Source: Lachnospiraceae bacterium (GTDB lineage Bacteria > Bacillota > Clostridia > Lachnospirales > Lachnospiraceae). Taken from it: a stretch of DNA of 64,000 nucleotides. The stretch lies in NCBI GenBank assembly GCA_017476665.1, contig JAFUZJ010000040.1, forward strand, positions 1 to 64,000. The letters are read 5' to 3'. The position numbers were made by a program, and so were the translations under genes. Of this stretch, positions 61,978 to 64,000 are shown piece by piece (position 1 is the first letter of the stretch; every line of letters begins with the position of its first letter). The notes beneath the pieces were generated by a model. That model searched no databases. It was not told the origin of the DNA and saw only the letters and a list, made by a program, of their open reading frames with translations.

Positions 61978-63537
61978 TCATGAACCTCCTAAAAGACCGG
62001 ATAATGCATTTGTTTTGCTTTGCATTTTCGCCATAGCGGCTTCCATCTTGGCAAACTTACTATACCACTTATCCTCATAATCGTTCAGCTTTTGCTCCAA
62101 ATCGGAAATCTTGCTGGTATAATCCTTGTAATCCGATGTCATTTTCTTATCATCATAGAAGCTGCCGAAACTCCGATAACCGTCCACAGACTTGGATTGG
62201 TCACTCATCTTTGAATACAGATTCTGTGCCATCTGAGTGAAGAACGAAATGACCGTATCCGGATTGCTGGCTATCATGCTCTTCAGTTTATCCGCATTGC
62301 CGGAAGTGCTGGCATCATCCGGATCGCCGTCAATATGGTATGCGTTCTTCTCATTGTCTGCTGATGTAAAGTATCCCAATGTAGCGATTCCAAAATCGGA
62401 TAAGTACATTTTTTTGCCATTCACATCGAAACCGCTAGACATAGCGTTCTTCAGCATAGAGCTGAGATCTGACAGATTGCTGTCGTTTCTGAGAAGGGAG
62501 TCTTTGATCTTCTTCTCATACTCAGTCACCTCTGTCTCAGACATTGCCTCTTTCTCTTCTGAAAGCAATGGATCGTATCCCGACGCTGAAGCAGCATTGT
62601 AAAGTTTATCCATCTCATTGATCACGGTATTGTATTCCTTCAGGAAATTCTTCACCATGTCATAGATTCCGTCTGTATCGGTCTCAGTGGTCAGGGTAAT
62701 GGGATTGTCCTTATCCGTCTTGGCAAGGGCCGTGATGGTCAGTCCGTTAATTTCGAATACATTGGTAGAATTGGTGAATTCCGCGCCGTTCAGCCTGATC
62801 TTGGCATCGCTGCCGGGCACTTTGCTGGCTGTTTTTCCATTGTCAAGCTTAACACCAAACTTCTCCTCTGCGCTTTTTTTCACGGTATCTGTCATAAGTC
62901 CCAACGCAGACAACGCCCTGGAACTGTTACCACCCGTCGCTTCAAGTGTAAAATCATTCGCCTTGCCGGATTCCTTCGCACTGATAAAGAATCTCTGGTT
63001 TTTCTCGTCGAAGCTCGCATTCAATCCGGCATCCTTAAATTTGTTCAGCACATCCGAGATAGACGTATCAGCGTCAAAGTCAATGTATTCCTCTTTTCCC
63101 TCTGTGGTGAGTTTGAATCTGCCCGAACCTGTGACGCCTAACTCCGACATCTTGGTCAATGCGGTATAGTTTCCGGTCTTACCGCTTGTGTTAGTCACTT
63201 CACCACCGGTCAAGTATGCTGTCTTAGCAAGATCTTCAATCTCCAGTTCCTGCACACTGTTCACAGCGCCGTCTCCGGTAATGACACTGGCCTTGCTGGA
63301 ATCAGAGACCTTCGTGGTTTTCTTTGCATAGGATGATGCAAAACGCAGATTGCTGACAAATTTGGACTGCAGGTTCTTTAACTTGGTATTCAGATCCTTC
63401 CATGCATCCTGTTTCCAGTTCGCCTTGATCTGCGCCTTTTTGGTTTTGTTCAGTTTGCTGCTTTTTGCCTCCACAAGCTGGGAGACTAAGCTCTCGGTAT
63501 CCATACCGGACATCATTCCCGACATACGAATTGCCAT
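61978..63537 (-). CDS. fliD: Flagellar filament cap protein FliD
   Basis: 519 residues, GGAGG before the ATG. The N-terminal FliD block MSGMMSGMDTESLVSQLVEA and the long C-terminal coiled part with SKISDLEQKLNDYEDKWYSK are typical. The D2 middle part has FEINGLTITALAKTDKDN. It makes the cap that adds flagellin at the filament tip. The 520-residue length is normal for the family. 1 base before fliS. Confidence 0.94.
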   Translation of the reverse strand: MAIRMSGMMSGMDTESLVSQLVEAKSSKLNKTKKAQIKANWKQDAWKDLNTKLKNLQSKFVSNLRFASSYAKKTTKVSDSSKASVITGDGAVNSVQELEIEDLAKTAYLTGGEVTNTSGKTGNYTALTKMSELGVTGSGRFKLTTEGKEEYIDFDADTSISDVLNKFKDAGLNASFDEKNQRFFISAKESGKANDFTLEATGGNSSRALSALGLMTDTVKKSAEEKFGVKLDNGKTASKVPGSDAKIRLNGAEFTNSTNVFEINGLTITALAKTDKDNPITLTTETDTDGIYDMVKNFLKEYNTVINEMDKLYNAASASGYDPLLSEEKEAMSETEVTEYEKKIKDSLLRNDSNLSDLSSMLKNAMSSGFDVNGKKMYLSDFGIATLGYFTSADNEKNAYHIDGDPDDASTSGNADKLKSMIASNPDTVISFFTQMAQNLYSKMSDQSKSVDGYRSFGSFYDDKKMTSDYKDYTSKISDLEQKLNDYEDKWYSKFAKMEAAMAKMQSKTNALSGLLGGS

Positions 63538-63555
63538 ATTATTTTCCTCCCATCT

Positions 63556-63984
63556 CTATCGTTTCTCGTCCACAAGAATCCCGGCAAGCTCCCATGCCTT
63601 TGCGATCATATCAAGAGTCTTCTCAGGCGGAAGCTCCTTGATGACATCCTTGGTCTTCTTGTCTACTATTTTGATCGTTACTCTGTTGGTTCCCTCATGA
63701 ATTCCGAATACTGCCTCGGAATTGTTCATATTTTTGCGCATCTGCTCCACAGCCTTCTTGATCTGGTCATTTGATGGCTGCTCCTGCTGCTCTGCAGTGG
63801 CACTGTTGCCCTGATTCTTCGCCTGGGCATTGTCCACCACCAATGTGGTCTTATCTACCTTCTCAGCTGCCTGTACGGTAGTCTCCTCCGATGTGACGGG
63901 CTTCTCTGCCGGAACGGGCTGCTTGGGAATGTTGACAGGCTGCGCCTGTACACTCATGACACTTCCTAACGGTTCTATTGCCAT
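63556..63984 (-). CDS. flaG: FlaG family protein
   Basis: 142 residues from the ATG at 63984, GGAGG at 8 bases. The N-terminal part is Pro/Ala/Thr/Gln-rich and disordered. The C-terminal FlaG domain has FGIHEGTNRVTIKIVDKKTK and VIKELPPEKTLDMI. FlaG affects filament length and is usually next to fliD. First gene of the set visible in the window. Confidence 0.92.
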   Translation of the reverse strand: MAIEPLGSVMSVQAQPVNIPKQPVPAEKPVTSEETTVQAAEKVDKTTLVVDNAQAKNQGNSATAEQQEQPSNDQIKKAVEQMRKNMNNSEAVFGIHEGTNRVTIKIVDKKTKDVIKELPPEKTLDMIAKAWELAGILVDEKR

Positions 63985-64000
63985 ATTGATCACCTCCGTG

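Noticed and set aside
1-64000. CRISPR array, tRNA or rRNA genes
   Set aside because: No regular spaced direct repeats and no cloverleaf or rRNA-like segments were noticed by eye.

Overview
This window looks like a chromosomal segment of a motile, Gram-positive anaerobe of the Clostridia, most likely Lachnospiraceae. The signs are a flaG-fliD-fliS-flagellin order behind a SigD-type promoter, AGGAGG-type ribosome sites, CgeB-like glycosyltransferases and IS1182/IS30-type transposase remnants. This placement is inferred from gene content, not from a marker gene. Almost every gene lies on the minus strand, so transcription runs from high to low coordinates.

Layout. (1) 1-18 kb: surface or flagellar glycan genes of relatively high GC. 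They are a PseB-type dehydratase, a cytidylyltransferase / alcohol dehydrogenase / CgeB-type transferase operon, a second CgeB-type gene, and a seven-gene operon of GT2, DUF4422 and Caps_synth transferases with a ribulose-phosphate-epimerase-like enzyme. Inserted among them are an Rpn-type nuclease, a three-gene SecB-like cassette and a frameshifted membrane-protein gene. (2) 16.8-22.2 kb: an accessory patch with two AAA ATPases, a second SecB-like cassette and a decayed gene copy. (3) 22.2-42.1 kb: a visibly AT-rich glycan cluster of about 18 genes. A small Rossmann-like GAG module recurs in it, joined to glycosyltransferases, methyltransferases and a deacetylase. It also holds a broken glycyl radical enzyme with its activase and a CDP-glycerol-type phosphotransfer set. 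(4) 42.5-56.6 kb: a defence-like island bounded and interrupted by IS remnants. It carries a CHAT (caspase-like) operon preceded by a 56-residue Cys-rich gene, a two-gene membrane-protein operon, a winged-helix regulator and a four-gene TIR operon. (5) 56.7-64 kb: flagellin, its chaperones and cap genes, then a glycosyltransferase and a LicD-type phosphotransferase that probably decorate flagellin.

The strongest candidates for undescribed biology are the TIR / helical / SPFH-like / SH3-membrane operon (52.3-56.0 kb), the CHAT operon (43.6-47.4 kb) and the duplicated SecB-like cassette (1.2-2.8 and 18.6-20.0 kb). Two non-protein observations add to these: a promoter with a palindrome over its -10 that is shared by three unlinked operons, and the shuffled GAG module found 12 times. 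No rRNA, tRNA or CRISPR array was seen.
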